Source: JADHUC01 sp964617665 (lineage in GTDB: Bacteria; Planctomycetota; Planctomycetia; Pirellulales; Pirellulaceae). Taken from it: 64,000 nucleotides of DNA. The notes under the pieces were generated by a model. The model ran no database searches. It was not told where the DNA came from and saw nothing but the letters and a program-made list of their open reading frames with translations. The DNA lies in the NCBI GenBank assembly GCA_964617665.1, contig CAZUAH010000002.1, positions 23,085-87,084 of the forward strand. Direction: 5' to 3'. Each line of letters begins with the position of its first letter. Positions within the stretch are counted from its first letter, which is position 1. A program made the translations under genes and the position numbers. This document shows positions 52,896 to 61,139 of this stretch, piece by piece.

Positions 52896-55800
52896 TTACC
52901 GTACCGTTTCTACGTCGAAAATCTCGACAAACGGGAAATCCTCGACCGTTAGAGCCAGGTGCTTTTGTGTGTCGGACCAACACTGTGCATCGGACCAGAG
53001 GCATGCAATTCCCTCGCCGGCACTTTGGTGTTGCAGGATAATCTCGACCAAAGGCTCGGGCAGACTCAAGTCCTGTGCCTCCGGCTTGCCACGACCGTTC
53101 TGTTTGACTTGTCGCCGTCCAATGCCGTCCAGACGGAAGGCTGCGTTCGTGCCGTCAGGCCGCGACAGGACGACAAGACCGTCGTCTTCGTGCAGATGAA
53201 AAAGAACTCGCACATTCTCCGTACTGCCGCCGTGCGCCGGGCCTCGGGCGACCAGGATCAATCGTGCTGCGCGGTCTGCATCAATCGGTTCGGCTTTTCC
53301 CAATGCTAGAATGGCTAGATCGTAGGATCTACGCAGGAATGGAAGCATGACGTCGATGGCCGAGTGCTGGTTGAGATGCCCTGTGAATTTGTCGAGCAAC
53401 GTTTCCAAGCGTTCGCGATCCTCCGACACGTTCGCTTGGTCTTCCGGAGATGACAATTCCGAACGAAGCAGCAATTCTGCGCAAAGCAGTTGCAGTTCGA
53501 GCGTTTCTCGACGAAGTTGCTCATACGGGTTGAGATCACACTGTTGGACAAGGAACTGACGCAAACTCGCATGAGCAGTGCTCGGATCCGCTGCCTCCTT
53601 GTACCCTATGATGCTTTCGGCCAGCGATCGCACAACGTCGACACGCGTCGATCTTTCGCCAATGATGCTTTGTTGGCGAGTTTGCTCAAATTCCTCTCGC
53701 GCGGTTTTCACATCGCCCATCAACGCTAGGACAATGCACCTCTTGAAGGAGTGGACTACCATCGCAGCAAGATCATCTGCGTCAGTTGTAGCCTCCTGGT
53801 ACAAGATGCTGGCTCGTTCGAAACGCTCCAACTCTGGGCCCAGTGCCGCTTCGTGGTACAAGGTGCAATCGGCCAGTCGCTCCTTCGAGTTGGTCAGACG
53901 TTCGCGGAGGTCCCGCAGATATCGCTGATGACCTGGCGGTGGACTCTCCTGCTTCTTCCCTTTGTCTAGTTCGGCTTCGATCTTCACGATCAGCTCGGCG
54001 TACTGGGCTTCTGCGCTTTCCACGTTGCCGAGATATCGCTGAGCCATGGCCAAGCCGTGCGAATTATGGAATACGTAAATCGACGCAAACGGGTTTCCTT
54101 TGTCGTTCCAGTTGAGATGGCGAATGCTCTTCGCGGTTTCAAACTCGCGTTGCGCCTTTCCTACGTTCCATCGGTCCATCAAGCTCCACGCGTAACGCTC
54201 GGAGACATGAGCCAACAGAGGGTGGCCTTCACCGATCTTATTGGATTCTTGTGCTCGCGTTTTGGCACGCTCGAATTCCTCGTCCCTGTAATCGCCGGCC
54301 CTTCTTGAAGCCTGGCCGTACGCGGCACGAGTTTCGACTTCGAACAGAACAGGGGCATCCGGTGTCAGGGCTGCGCGGAATCGAGTGAACGCGTCGTCGT
54401 AATCGGACAAGACCGACGAACACAAGCGGGCAGAATCTGCCTGACAGAGAAGGGCAATGGCCGACTCCGCGGCCTTCGCCTTGCCGTACTCCGCCAGCGC
54501 AGCGTCATAAGATGCAATCGCTTGTTCGGCCATGACGACATCATTGCTCAGCGCGGCAAGCTTATGCTCCAGCACGGCGCGCGTGTACAGATCGTCGCCC
54601 GTCCAGGTACGGTCGCCTTGGACAAAGGTATCGTAGCTCTGCTGGAGGCGATCTTTCAGTTCATCATCCTCCAGCCGTTCGCTCGACACGACTATTAACT
54701 CGTCCAATAGCTCGATTTGTCGCTCGGATAGCGAATCTCTGCAGCGATCGACTGCCTTCCCAAGCCACGATTGGACTTGAACCACATTCGAATCGAGATA
54801 GCCTTCCGGGTCTTCACCCAACACGGCCTCAGCGTCTTCCGTGCGCAAAGCACGCGCCAAGGCGGCTCGCGCGAAAGGCGTGTACCATGGCATTTCGTCG
54901 AACCACCATTGGCCGTTCAGTCCGGGCAGCGTGGTCACGTCGCGAACCAGACTCTCAGGTGCACGCGTCGGGCGCAGCACATAGAGCAATGTTAAAGCAA
55001 ATGCAATCAGCAAACCAAACGCAGCGATCCACGCCGGGTGGCGATACCAGGGCTTAGCCCAAACACGACGGCGTTTGCGCCGCCGCCGCGATGACTTCTT
55101 CGTGTCGTTCAGCGAAGGAGATAGTCTCGGATCCGTTGGAACGTCGCGATGGGCGTCTGGCTCTGCCAGCGAGGACACCAACGATTGGACCGAGTTAGGC
55201 TGGGAAAACTCCTCGATATCTTCGACCACTTCGGCCGGTTCCCAATACCGATCATCCGGCTTTTTGGCCATCATTCGCTCGATCACATCCTGCAAATCGC
55301 CGGGCACATCGGTCCGTATCTCCAAGACCGACGGCACTGGAGCACGTAGATGGGCCTGTTGCTTCTGAACCAAGCTCTTGTGGTTTTCGCCGCTGAAAGG
55401 TGCCCGGCCGGTCAGCAGGTAGTACAAAGTACACCCAAGGCTGTAGATGTCCGCCCGGATGTCCACCGAGCTTGCATCGGACCATTGCTCCGGAGCCATA
55501 TAGTCGCAGGTACCCATCGGCGCCGAACTCATGGTCAGCCGGGTCTCCGGCTGCTGCTCGGCGATGAAGCGAGCCAACCCCAAGTCGAGGATCTTCAACG
55601 ATCCGTTCTGACTGAGCATCAGATTCGACGGCTTGATGTCGCGATGCACAAGGAAATTCTCGTGGGCATGTTGTAAGCCGACGGACGCTTGTCGAATCAA
55701 TTCGCACGCAGCCTCGACAGGCAGAGGTTGGCCCGATTCGACAAGTCGCGTCAGGTCCCAGCCCTCGACAAACTCCATCACCAAGAAGTGAACGTCGCGT

Positions 55801-56339
55801 TCCTCGCCGGCATCCAAGGCCTGGACGATGTTGGGATGGTCTAGCCGGCCGCTGTTTTCTACTTCCAGTCGGAATCGCTCGAGTGCTTCTTGGTTGTCCA
55901 GCAGGTGGCTTGCCAAGACCTTCAGGGCCCGCGTTTTCCCGAGCCGCATGTGACGGGCCTTGTACACCACCCCCATGCCGCCCCGGCCGATAACATCGAG
56001 AAGCCGATAATCGCGAATCCGTTCGACGAAGGGCATGGTGCGGAGCAGCGTAGGCATGAACTCAGAGAACTCTGGGAAGCGCTGTGCGTACTCGCTTGGG
56101 TCCACGACCTCGCCGGCCAACTCGCGATACTGTTGGTCGGTCAGAATCAGCTCGCGGAGGAACGCCCAACGCTCATTCGCGGAAACGCCTTCCAGGAAAC
56201 GTTCGATCTCGGGCCGATCGCTCTCGCCGTCCAGGGCGCTCCGCCACCGAGATTCAAACGCGTCGCAAACCTGCTCCAGTCGCGTTCCGACTGACGGCTG
56301 CGAACCGGTGTCGTCTTGTTCAGGACGTTCCTTGTTCAC
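52896..56339 (-). CDS. Membrane Ser/Thr protein kinase with large C-terminal repeat domain
   Basis: 1147 residues from a GTG at 56339, which has GAGG eight bases upstream; upstream in-frame codons look non-coding. The kinase domain spans about 111-380: G-loop GRGGMGVVYKA, catalytic Lys in ALKVL (about 140), HRDIKPSNLM (232), DLGLARF (252, DLG instead of DFG) and an APEQW. A basic patch (RRRRKRRR) precedes one membrane segment (about 436-456). The 690-residue C-terminal part is helical and TPR-like. The layout is that of planctomycete Pkn2-type kinases. It lies near an ECF sigma factor, which suggests an envelope signal pathway. Confidence 0.9.
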   Translation of the reverse strand: MNKERPEQDDTGSQPSVGTRLEQVCDAFESRWRSALDGESDRPEIERFLEGVSANERWAFLRELILTDQQYRELAGEVVDPSEYAQRFPEFSEFMPTLLRTMPFVERIRDYRLLDVIGRGGMGVVYKARHMRLGKTRALKVLASHLLDNQEALERFRLEVENSGRLDHPNIVQALDAGEERDVHFLVMEFVEGWDLTRLVESGQPLPVEAACELIRQASVGLQHAHENFLVHRDIKPSNLMLSQNGSLKILDLGLARFIAEQQPETRLTMSSAPMGTCDYMAPEQWSDASSVDIRADIYSLGCTLYYLLTGRAPFSGENHKSLVQKQQAHLRAPVPSVLEIRTDVPGDLQDVIERMMAKKPDDRYWEPAEVVEDIEEFSQPNSVQSLVSSLAEPDAHRDVPTDPRLSPSLNDTKKSSRRRRKRRRVWAKPWYRHPAWIAAFGLLIAFALTLLYVLRPTRAPESLVRDVTTLPGLNGQWWFDEMPWYTPFARAALARALRTEDAEAVLGEDPEGYLDSNVVQVQSWLGKAVDRCRDSLSERQIELLDELIVVSSERLEDDELKDRLQQSYDTFVQGDRTWTGDDLYTRAVLEHKLAALSNDVVMAEQAIASYDAALAEYGKAKAAESAIALLCQADSARLCSSVLSDYDDAFTRFRAALTPDAPVLFEVETRAAYGQASRRAGDYRDEEFERAKTRAQESNKIGEGHPLLAHVSERYAWSLMDRWNVGKAQREFETAKSIRHLNWNDKGNPFASIYVFHNSHGLAMAQRYLGNVESAEAQYAELIVKIEAELDKGKKQESPPPGHQRYLRDLRERLTNSKERLADCTLYHEAALGPELERFERASILYQEATTDADDLAAMVVHSFKRCIVLALMGDVKTAREEFEQTRQQSIIGERSTRVDVVRSLAESIIGYKEAADPSTAHASLRQFLVQQCDLNPYEQLRRETLELQLLCAELLLRSELSSPEDQANVSEDRERLETLLDKFTGHLNQHSAIDVMLPFLRRSYDLAILALGKAEPIDADRAARLILVARGPAHGGSTENVRVLFHLHEDDGLVVLSRPDGTNAAFRLDGIGRRQVKQNGRGKPEAQDLSLPEPLVEIILQHQSAGEGIACLWSDAQCWSDTQKHLALTVEDFPFVEIFDVETVR

Positions 56340-56679
56340 GCTGCGAGCCTCGCTGGCCTGTCGAATGCACCAAATGGATGATAACAGCCCATATTCGGTG
56401 TGTCGACAAACAACCAGCATTTGAGGTCGATTCAACTGGCATTCCAGAGGGGTACGCGGCTCAATCCTGATAACGCGGCCAATTGCCCCATTCGTGCATC
56501 CCATCCTATTGCGTGCCGAGGGGCTAGATTGTCTAGCCGCGAAGCGTCTGCACGGGCGTGCATTTGTGAAAAACTGGAAGGACATTTTGACGGTATCGCG
56601 CAACATTTGGCAATTAACTGGGTAGAGAAGGATGAGAGCACCGATGAGTTACCAAACGATGATGCGAAAGGGTAGCACG
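56340..56679. other. Intergenic region between kinase and small ORF
   Basis: About 340 bp separating the divergent kinase gene and the small plus-strand gene. The kinase frame remains open here but with poor coding character. I see no strong palindrome, no repeat family copy and no clear promoter boxes. Confidence 0.4.
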
Positions 56680-56913
56680 ATGAAGACACTAACACGCAAA
56701 ACGGCTGTCCATTCACGGGCAAACCGATCCCGCAACATGACTTCCCAGACTACTCTGGCCGAGAACCAGCCCGCCACCCCGACCGTCCAGTGGCAGAAAG
56801 GTTGGACGCCGTGGGGCACCCCGTGCGGAGTGATGATGGTGGACGGTTTCGCTTACGCCGCCCATGCAACCGAACAACAAAACTGCCCGCTGGCACGATT
56901 GGCTGATGCCTGA
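56680..56913 (+). CDS. Small hypothetical protein
   Basis: 77 residues from an ATG at 56680, preceded by AAAGGG at suitable spacing; an in-frame ATG at 56632 would add 16 residues. GC-rich third positions suggest that it is coding. It contains a Trp/Gly-rich core (VQWQKGWTPWGTPCGVMMVD) with two Cys in total, and no signal peptide. No family recognised. A longer frame on the opposite strand has worse codon use and is taken as a shadow. Confidence 0.35.
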   Translation: MKTLTRKTAVHSRANRSRNMTSQTTLAENQPATPTVQWQKGWTPWGTPCGVMMVDGFAYAAHATEQQNCPLARLADA

Positions 56914-57002
56914 TAGCCAGCTTCCCAGATGGCACTGACGAATAAGCCGTGGGGCACGTTTCCAGCGTGCTCCATCTTCGTTATCGCGTCTGTCCTTCCG
57001 AA

Positions 57003-58088
57003 CTACTCGACCGAGATCGGGTACTTGCCGTATTCTCTCCCGGTTTCGTACAAGGCGAAGATGTTCTCGTTGGGCATGTCGTCTTTCAGACTGTGATCGG
57101 ACGCCAGGATGTAACCTCCGCCGGGCGCTGCCGCCTTGATGCATTCGATGGCCTCGGACCTGACATCTTCTACGCTGCCAGTGACCAGTGTCGTTTTGTT
57201 GTCCACATTGCCGATTAGGCAGATCTTGTGTCCAAAGCTCTGCTTGACTTCTTTCAGGTCCATACCTGCCCCGCGCTCGATGGGATGATACGCGTTGATC
57301 TCGTTTTCGGCCACGATTGAATCAAGCAGTGGCCTGATGTTCCCATCGCTATGCATCATTACGGGGACACCCATCTGCCGGAAACTCCCGACCATCCGGC
57401 TCAGTTGTGGAATGACATGCTTCTGGAAAAGCGCCGGAGACATGAACGGTGCGCTTGTGCTTCCGTAGTCGTCTGCAAATGTGATCCCGTCCACACCGGC
57501 CTCGATCATATGCCGGCCGCCTTCGATGTAGAAATCGGTGCATGCCGTCAGTACTTCGTCAAGAAAATCCGGATCGTCATACAAGAGCATACTGAAGGTG
57601 TCGATGCCCAGGAGAAGCCAGGCAGCCGTGAACGGGCCTCTTACACAGCCGAATACTGCGGTCCCGGTTTCTTTGCCGACTTTCAACGCCGCCTTGATTT
57701 CCGACAATCTGGCAGGTGGCGATGGGTCGGGAATGCGGTAGTCCTTCCAGTCGCTTCTTTCCTTCAGCGGAAATGCGATCGGAGCATCTGCCGGCCACGA
57801 GACCTCCGCGTCTTGCTGGTAGGTAGTTCCCCATTCGTCCTGGTAAATGTCATCGGATTCCGCATGGTTGCGAATACCGCCAAAGCCTCCCAGCGGAATG
57901 ACCACGAAGTCGTAGCCGATTTTGGCCGCACACCGCGTGGCATCTTCGCCGTTGTAGTACTCCGGCACCTTGCCGATGACTTCTTTGTACAGTTTGCGGC
58001 TGTAGATGAAGTCGTAGATTGGAACCCGGTCTGGCTGGCCACCGCTGAAGGCGCACAGCGTTCGTTCTCTCGAAGACATCTCTAACAT
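57003..58088 (-). CDS. Uroporphyrinogen decarboxylase (URO-D) family protein
   Basis: 361 residues from the ATG at 58088 (a second ATG three codons on is also possible; no strong ribosome site is visible). URO-D features are the start RERTLCAFSGGQPDRVPI, the repeated Gly-rich turns (VIPLGGFGGIRN), GITFADDYGSTSAPFMSP, and PVMMHSDGNIRPLLDSI with its His. True haem-pathway HemE is usually near 350 residues but has a conserved RxxGR start that is absent here. Many such proteins are methyltransferases for corrinoid-linked methyl transfer, or of unknown use. Neighbours give no clue, so haem synthesis should not be assumed. Confidence 0.88.
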   Translation of the reverse strand: MLEMSSRERTLCAFSGGQPDRVPIYDFIYSRKLYKEVIGKVPEYYNGEDATRCAAKIGYDFVVIPLGGFGGIRNHAESDDIYQDEWGTTYQQDAEVSWPADAPIAFPLKERSDWKDYRIPDPSPPARLSEIKAALKVGKETGTAVFGCVRGPFTAAWLLLGIDTFSMLLYDDPDFLDEVLTACTDFYIEGGRHMIEAGVDGITFADDYGSTSAPFMSPALFQKHVIPQLSRMVGSFRQMGVPVMMHSDGNIRPLLDSIVAENEINAYHPIERGAGMDLKEVKQSFGHKICLIGNVDNKTTLVTGSVEDVRSEAIECIKAAAPGGGYILASDHSLKDDMPNENIFALYETGREYGKYPISVE

Positions 58089-58204
58089 GACGGTCTGCCT
58101 TTGTGTCGCAGTACCTGGAGGTCTAATTCACATCGACTTGATAGTCTACCGCTCGGCAGCCGGCGGTTCCATCGGGCAGCGGTTGATCGAGAGCCAAAGA
58201 AAAA

Positions 58205-58233
58205 CCCTCACCGAGCGGAGGGGTCGGCGAGGG
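58205..58233. repeat. CCCTC/GAGGG palindrome
   Basis: CCCTC-A-CCGA pairs with TCGG-C-GAGGG around a 9-nt loop with one A/C mismatch. It is a likely dispersed intergenic element or hairpin terminator. Confidence 0.5.
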
Positions 58234-58578
58234 CTTAGCTGGATTTGGCAAGAGAATTGGACCGTCGGCAGCGGCAAGTCGTCTTTGGCACGGTCTAGCG
58301 TTGCCCGGTTGGGCACGGACGCGCGTTATGCTGGGCCAGTTCAGGCCCACCGGATGCGTCGTCTACGAAGAAGCAATATCGAACCAGAAACACAGTTGGC
58401 GCTGTCGATCATTTCCTCGTCCGCAGTGTGCGACCGGCGGAGGCAGTATTCTCTTGTGTGGAGTAAGGGAGACACGAAATCCAAGAGACGAACGAATCGG
58501 AACGAAACAGATCTCCTAAGTTAGAGCAGGAAACCACGGCCTTCCACTTTGGCCATTTCGAGCGACGAAAGACGACGA

Positions 58579-58619
58579 CGAAAAGCGGAGCGATGATTCG
58601 AGTGACCAGCCGCTTTTCG
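58579..58619. repeat. 10-bp inverted repeat, CGAAAAGCGG/CCGCTTTTCG
   Basis: Exact 10-bp arms (58579-58588 and 58610-58619) around a 21-nt loop. It could be a terminator-like or regulatory hairpin. No gene lies within 450 bp on either side. Confidence 0.45.
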
Positions 58620-58874
58620 CCGTTAAGTGTTGGGTGGTCTGTGCACTTTTGCCCTCCCCGTGTGAGATGAAGGGATGGGAGATGAATCGCCCCTCGGGGC
58701 ACATGCAAACATAGCCGCCTGTAAAGCAACAGGCCAACAAATTTCTCTCTACGGCGATCGTCTTTCGAGGATTCGCAACGCTGTGTGTCGGTCTGGAAAA
58801 GTCTAACGCTGATCGCGAGTCTTGCGCGTTGCTTAGAAGACCTGTCGCCTGTCAAACTCTAACGTTTGGGTCTT

Positions 58875-58899
58875 GTAGGACGGACTTTTAAGTCCGCCC
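58875..58899. repeat. GTAG-tipped REP-like hairpin
   Basis: GTAG followed by CGGACTT-TT-AAGTCCG with 7-bp exact arms (58881-58887 and 58890-58896). The GTAG tip at the 5' side matches the REP plan seen at 48286 and 49540, with another stem sequence. Confidence 0.55.
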
Positions 58900-59034
58900 C
58901 AGGCCGAAGAATAGACTGACAAGCGTGAGACGACGCAACTTCACGCAGGGAGGTGGTCAGCAGATGCGCTTCAGCCCTTCCTGCCTGTTACCTGTGGGCG
59001 TTCGAGAAATCAACTCGCGAGATTGTACAGCTTT

Positions 59035-59105
59035 CGGGAGGGCGAGGCTCCTGCCGAGCCGCGCGTCGCTGCATGGGATTCGGCTCAGCAGGAGCTTCGC
59101 CTCCC
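59035..59105. repeat. Long palindrome of the GAGGCTCCTGCCGAGCC family, copy 1
   Basis: Left arm CGGGAGGGCGAGGC then TCCTGCCGAGCC; right arm GGCTCAGCAGGAGC then TTCGCCTCCC. The arms pair over about 24 positions with few mismatches and a 21-nt loop. A second, shorter copy is at 62628-62678. Confidence 0.7.
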
Positions 59106-59209
59106 AATCCCTCGACACCATCAGTTATCCTTCTACCGCTTCACTGTTCCTTTGCGGCTGGCCGAATCGTCATCACGCTTCGCCGTGATGACCATGCCAA
59201 GGAGGGACT

Positions 59210-60286
59210 TCAGTTTCGCTGCTCGTGAAACTGCCGGGCCAATGCACAATCGTCGGCGAGCAACTCGTCGAGCTTCTTCTTGATGTCGCCATTGTCGCCA
59301 GGCACGTAATCCAACAGACGCTGTTCAAAGTCGGGCAAGCGATAGAGAAAGTCGCCAATGATCTCGGACGTTGGTTTGGGCGCGCATTTGCCGTAACCGA
59401 GTTTCTGCAACTGAAAGGCGTTCAGTTCCTGCTCGAACTGGCCCCGCATCGGCAGTGCCAAATACGGCTTCCGCAGACAAAGCGCTTCGCTGATTAGCGT
59501 GAAGCCTGCCGTGGCGATTACCGCTTTGGCTGCTGCCAGATCCTGCAAGAAACCGTCCTTGCTAAATGGCCGGTAGGTTAGCACGCCTTCCTGATCACTG
59601 CGGTCGTACCCGTAGACCAGGAACCTCTCGCGCTCGAAACCCTTCAACTCGTCCAGAAGTGATTCGAAGCCGCTGGTTACGTAGACAAGGATGTGATCTC
59701 CCTTTTGGGGCTCTAACTGCAGAACCTTGCGACGAAGGATCGGAGGGAACAAAAATGTGCGGTCGTTGCGGACTTTGCCCTGGAAAAACGTCGTAACCAG
59801 CGATACATCCGGACGCGGTACCATTGCGCGGATGATGGACTTTGTCACACGGCGGTCCAGCTTCTTCCCCTTGGGACATTCGTACTTCATGTACCGCATG
59901 CGGTGCTGGTTGTCGATCGTCACAAGCGGAACGTCGTAGTGCTTGGCCAGATACGCGGTCATGGGTTCGAAGTCGGTGATCACGCAGTCCGGCAGGGACT
60001 CCTTGAACAATTTGCGACGCAGTGTCTGCAAACGCTTGTGGCCTTCGGACAGGCGTTTCACGTTCTCTGTAAACGTTTTCACGACCTTGACTTTGTTGTC
60101 CACGGCGGCGATGCAGAGGCCCTCGATTTCCAGAACGTTGAAGTCATCCTTCAGGTTCCGGTATCCTCGGTCGTAGCTGACCAGCCAGACATCGTGGCCC
60201 TGCTCGACAAGGTGTGTGGCCATCTCGCGAGCCCGCGACGAATGGCCCGAACCTTCACCAGACACGCCGTAAACGATTCTTGCCAC
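59210..60286 (-). CDS. MJ1255/VC2487-type glycosyltransferase
   Basis: 358 residues from a GTG at 60286 with GGAGG five bases upstream. The N-terminal motif MARIVYGVSGEGSGHSSRAR, the EGLCI region, and the C-terminal donor-site stretch AAKAVIATAGFTLISEALCL, then PMRGQFEQELNAFQLQKLG, are those of the GT28/GT1-like MJ1255/VC2487 glycosyltransferases. These cytoplasmic enzymes are thought to transfer a sugar from a nucleotide donor; the acceptor is unknown. It lies 44 bp before the DUF1080 gene's stop on the same strand order, that is, downstream of it. Confidence 0.88.
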   Translation of the reverse strand: MARIVYGVSGEGSGHSSRAREMATHLVEQGHDVWLVSYDRGYRNLKDDFNVLEIEGLCIAAVDNKVKVVKTFTENVKRLSEGHKRLQTLRRKLFKESLPDCVITDFEPMTAYLAKHYDVPLVTIDNQHRMRYMKYECPKGKKLDRRVTKSIIRAMVPRPDVSLVTTFFQGKVRNDRTFLFPPILRRKVLQLEPQKGDHILVYVTSGFESLLDELKGFERERFLVYGYDRSDQEGVLTYRPFSKDGFLQDLAAAKAVIATAGFTLISEALCLRKPYLALPMRGQFEQELNAFQLQKLGYGKCAPKPTSEIIGDFLYRLPDFEQRLLDYVPGDNGDIKKKLDELLADDCALARQFHEQRN

Positions 60287-60330
60287 GATAACCTCCGATG
60301 ATACGACCTGGTCGCTCGGTGTCCTCCGGG

Positions 60331-61053
60331 CTACTCGTCAGACTCGTTGGTCTTCTTGATCTCCGCTGGCGTCAGCTTCCGGACTTCGATCTTTCGGAGG
60401 GCGCCTTTTGTCTCCCAGGTCGCAAAACCCATCGGCTTGCTCAGGTCGGCTTCGATCCGTGTGCCGACGGTGCGGTCTTTGTACTCGACGTCAATCACGT
60501 TCTTGTCGTCCACAAAGCACTGCATCTTCTCGTCCGTGATGCGAATGCGGAACTTGTACCATTTGTTGTTCTTGTAGTCGAAAAAGGTCCCCGTCTCGTT
60601 CTCCGATGCGTCAAACCCGTCCAGGCTGGAAATGCCTGTAACACTCCCGCCCCAACCGCCGTTAACAAACGTCACGTGCGACTTGCCCACAGGAAATGTA
60701 GCCGCGGCAAAGAAGTCAAAGCCGTCCAGCCGCATGGCTTCGTAGCTCAGTTCGTAGTTGGTCGTGGGCAAGTCTTTGCGCGTGCTGGTGATTCCGGTCA
60801 GCGAGCTACCGAATTCCATGAAGATCGTGTTCTTTTCGACTTTCACCTCCCCTTCGCCGCCGAAGTTGGTCTTCTTCCAGCCCTTCAAGGTCTTGCCGTC
60901 AAACAGGACCATCTTCTTCGACTTTGGCTTTGCTGTCGGTTTCTTTTCTTCCCCACGTGATGAGGCTACGCCGGTCGAAAAGACAAGCACCAGAGTGGTC
61001 GCAACTACGACAGCACGGCGAATGGTCGGGAACAGATTTCTCGTGGCGATCAT
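60331..61053 (-). CDS. Secreted DUF1080 (3-keto-disaccharide hydrolase-type) protein
   Basis: 240 residues from an ATG at 61053 with GGAG at eight bases, and a signal peptide (RRAVVVATTLVLVFSTGVAS). The domain opens with MVLFDGKTLKGWKKTNFGGE and ends near LRKIEVRKL, the form of DUF1080, a LamG-like jelly roll. Some DUF1080 members have been shown to hydrolyse 3-keto-glycosides made by Gfo/Idh/MocA oxidases. Here the gene is about 40 kb from the exported Gfo/Idh/MocA genes, so the link is only inference. It stands between DAHP synthase and a glycosyltransferase. Confidence 0.88.
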   Translation of the reverse strand: MIATRNLFPTIRRAVVVATTLVLVFSTGVASSRGEEKKPTAKPKSKKMVLFDGKTLKGWKKTNFGGEGEVKVEKNTIFMEFGSSLTGITSTRKDLPTTNYELSYEAMRLDGFDFFAAATFPVGKSHVTFVNGGWGGSVTGISSLDGFDASENETGTFFDYKNNKWYKFRIRITDEKMQCFVDDKNVIDVEYKDRTVGTRIEADLSKPMGFATWETKGALRKIEVRKLTPAEIKKTNESDE

Positions 61054-61139
61054 GATATCTTCTCCTATCTCAAGGTGTTTTGGACGATATTCTTCAGCGT
61101 ATCACGTGTCGATTCAAATACAACACGTCCACGCCCCCG

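Larger units (their letters stand above)
58089..59209. other. Long intergenic region rich in palindromes
   Basis: About 1.1 kb without a convincing gene. It holds a CCCTC/GAGGG hairpin (58205-58233), a 10-bp inverted repeat CGAAAAGCGG/CCGCTTTTCG (58579-58619), a GTAG-tipped hairpin (58875-58899) and a long palindrome of the 'GAGGCTCCTGCCGAGCC' type (59035-59105). Frames of up to 148 codons exist but lack domain sense and cross these elements. Confidence 0.55.

Noticed and set aside
57003..58088. Haem-pathway HemE
   Set aside because: The N-terminal signature of HemE is missing and no haem gene is nearby; only the URO-D family can be claimed.
58409..58855. 148-codon minus-strand frame in the long intergenic region
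   Set aside because: It crosses the 58579-58619 palindrome, has no domain sense and has irregular codon use.
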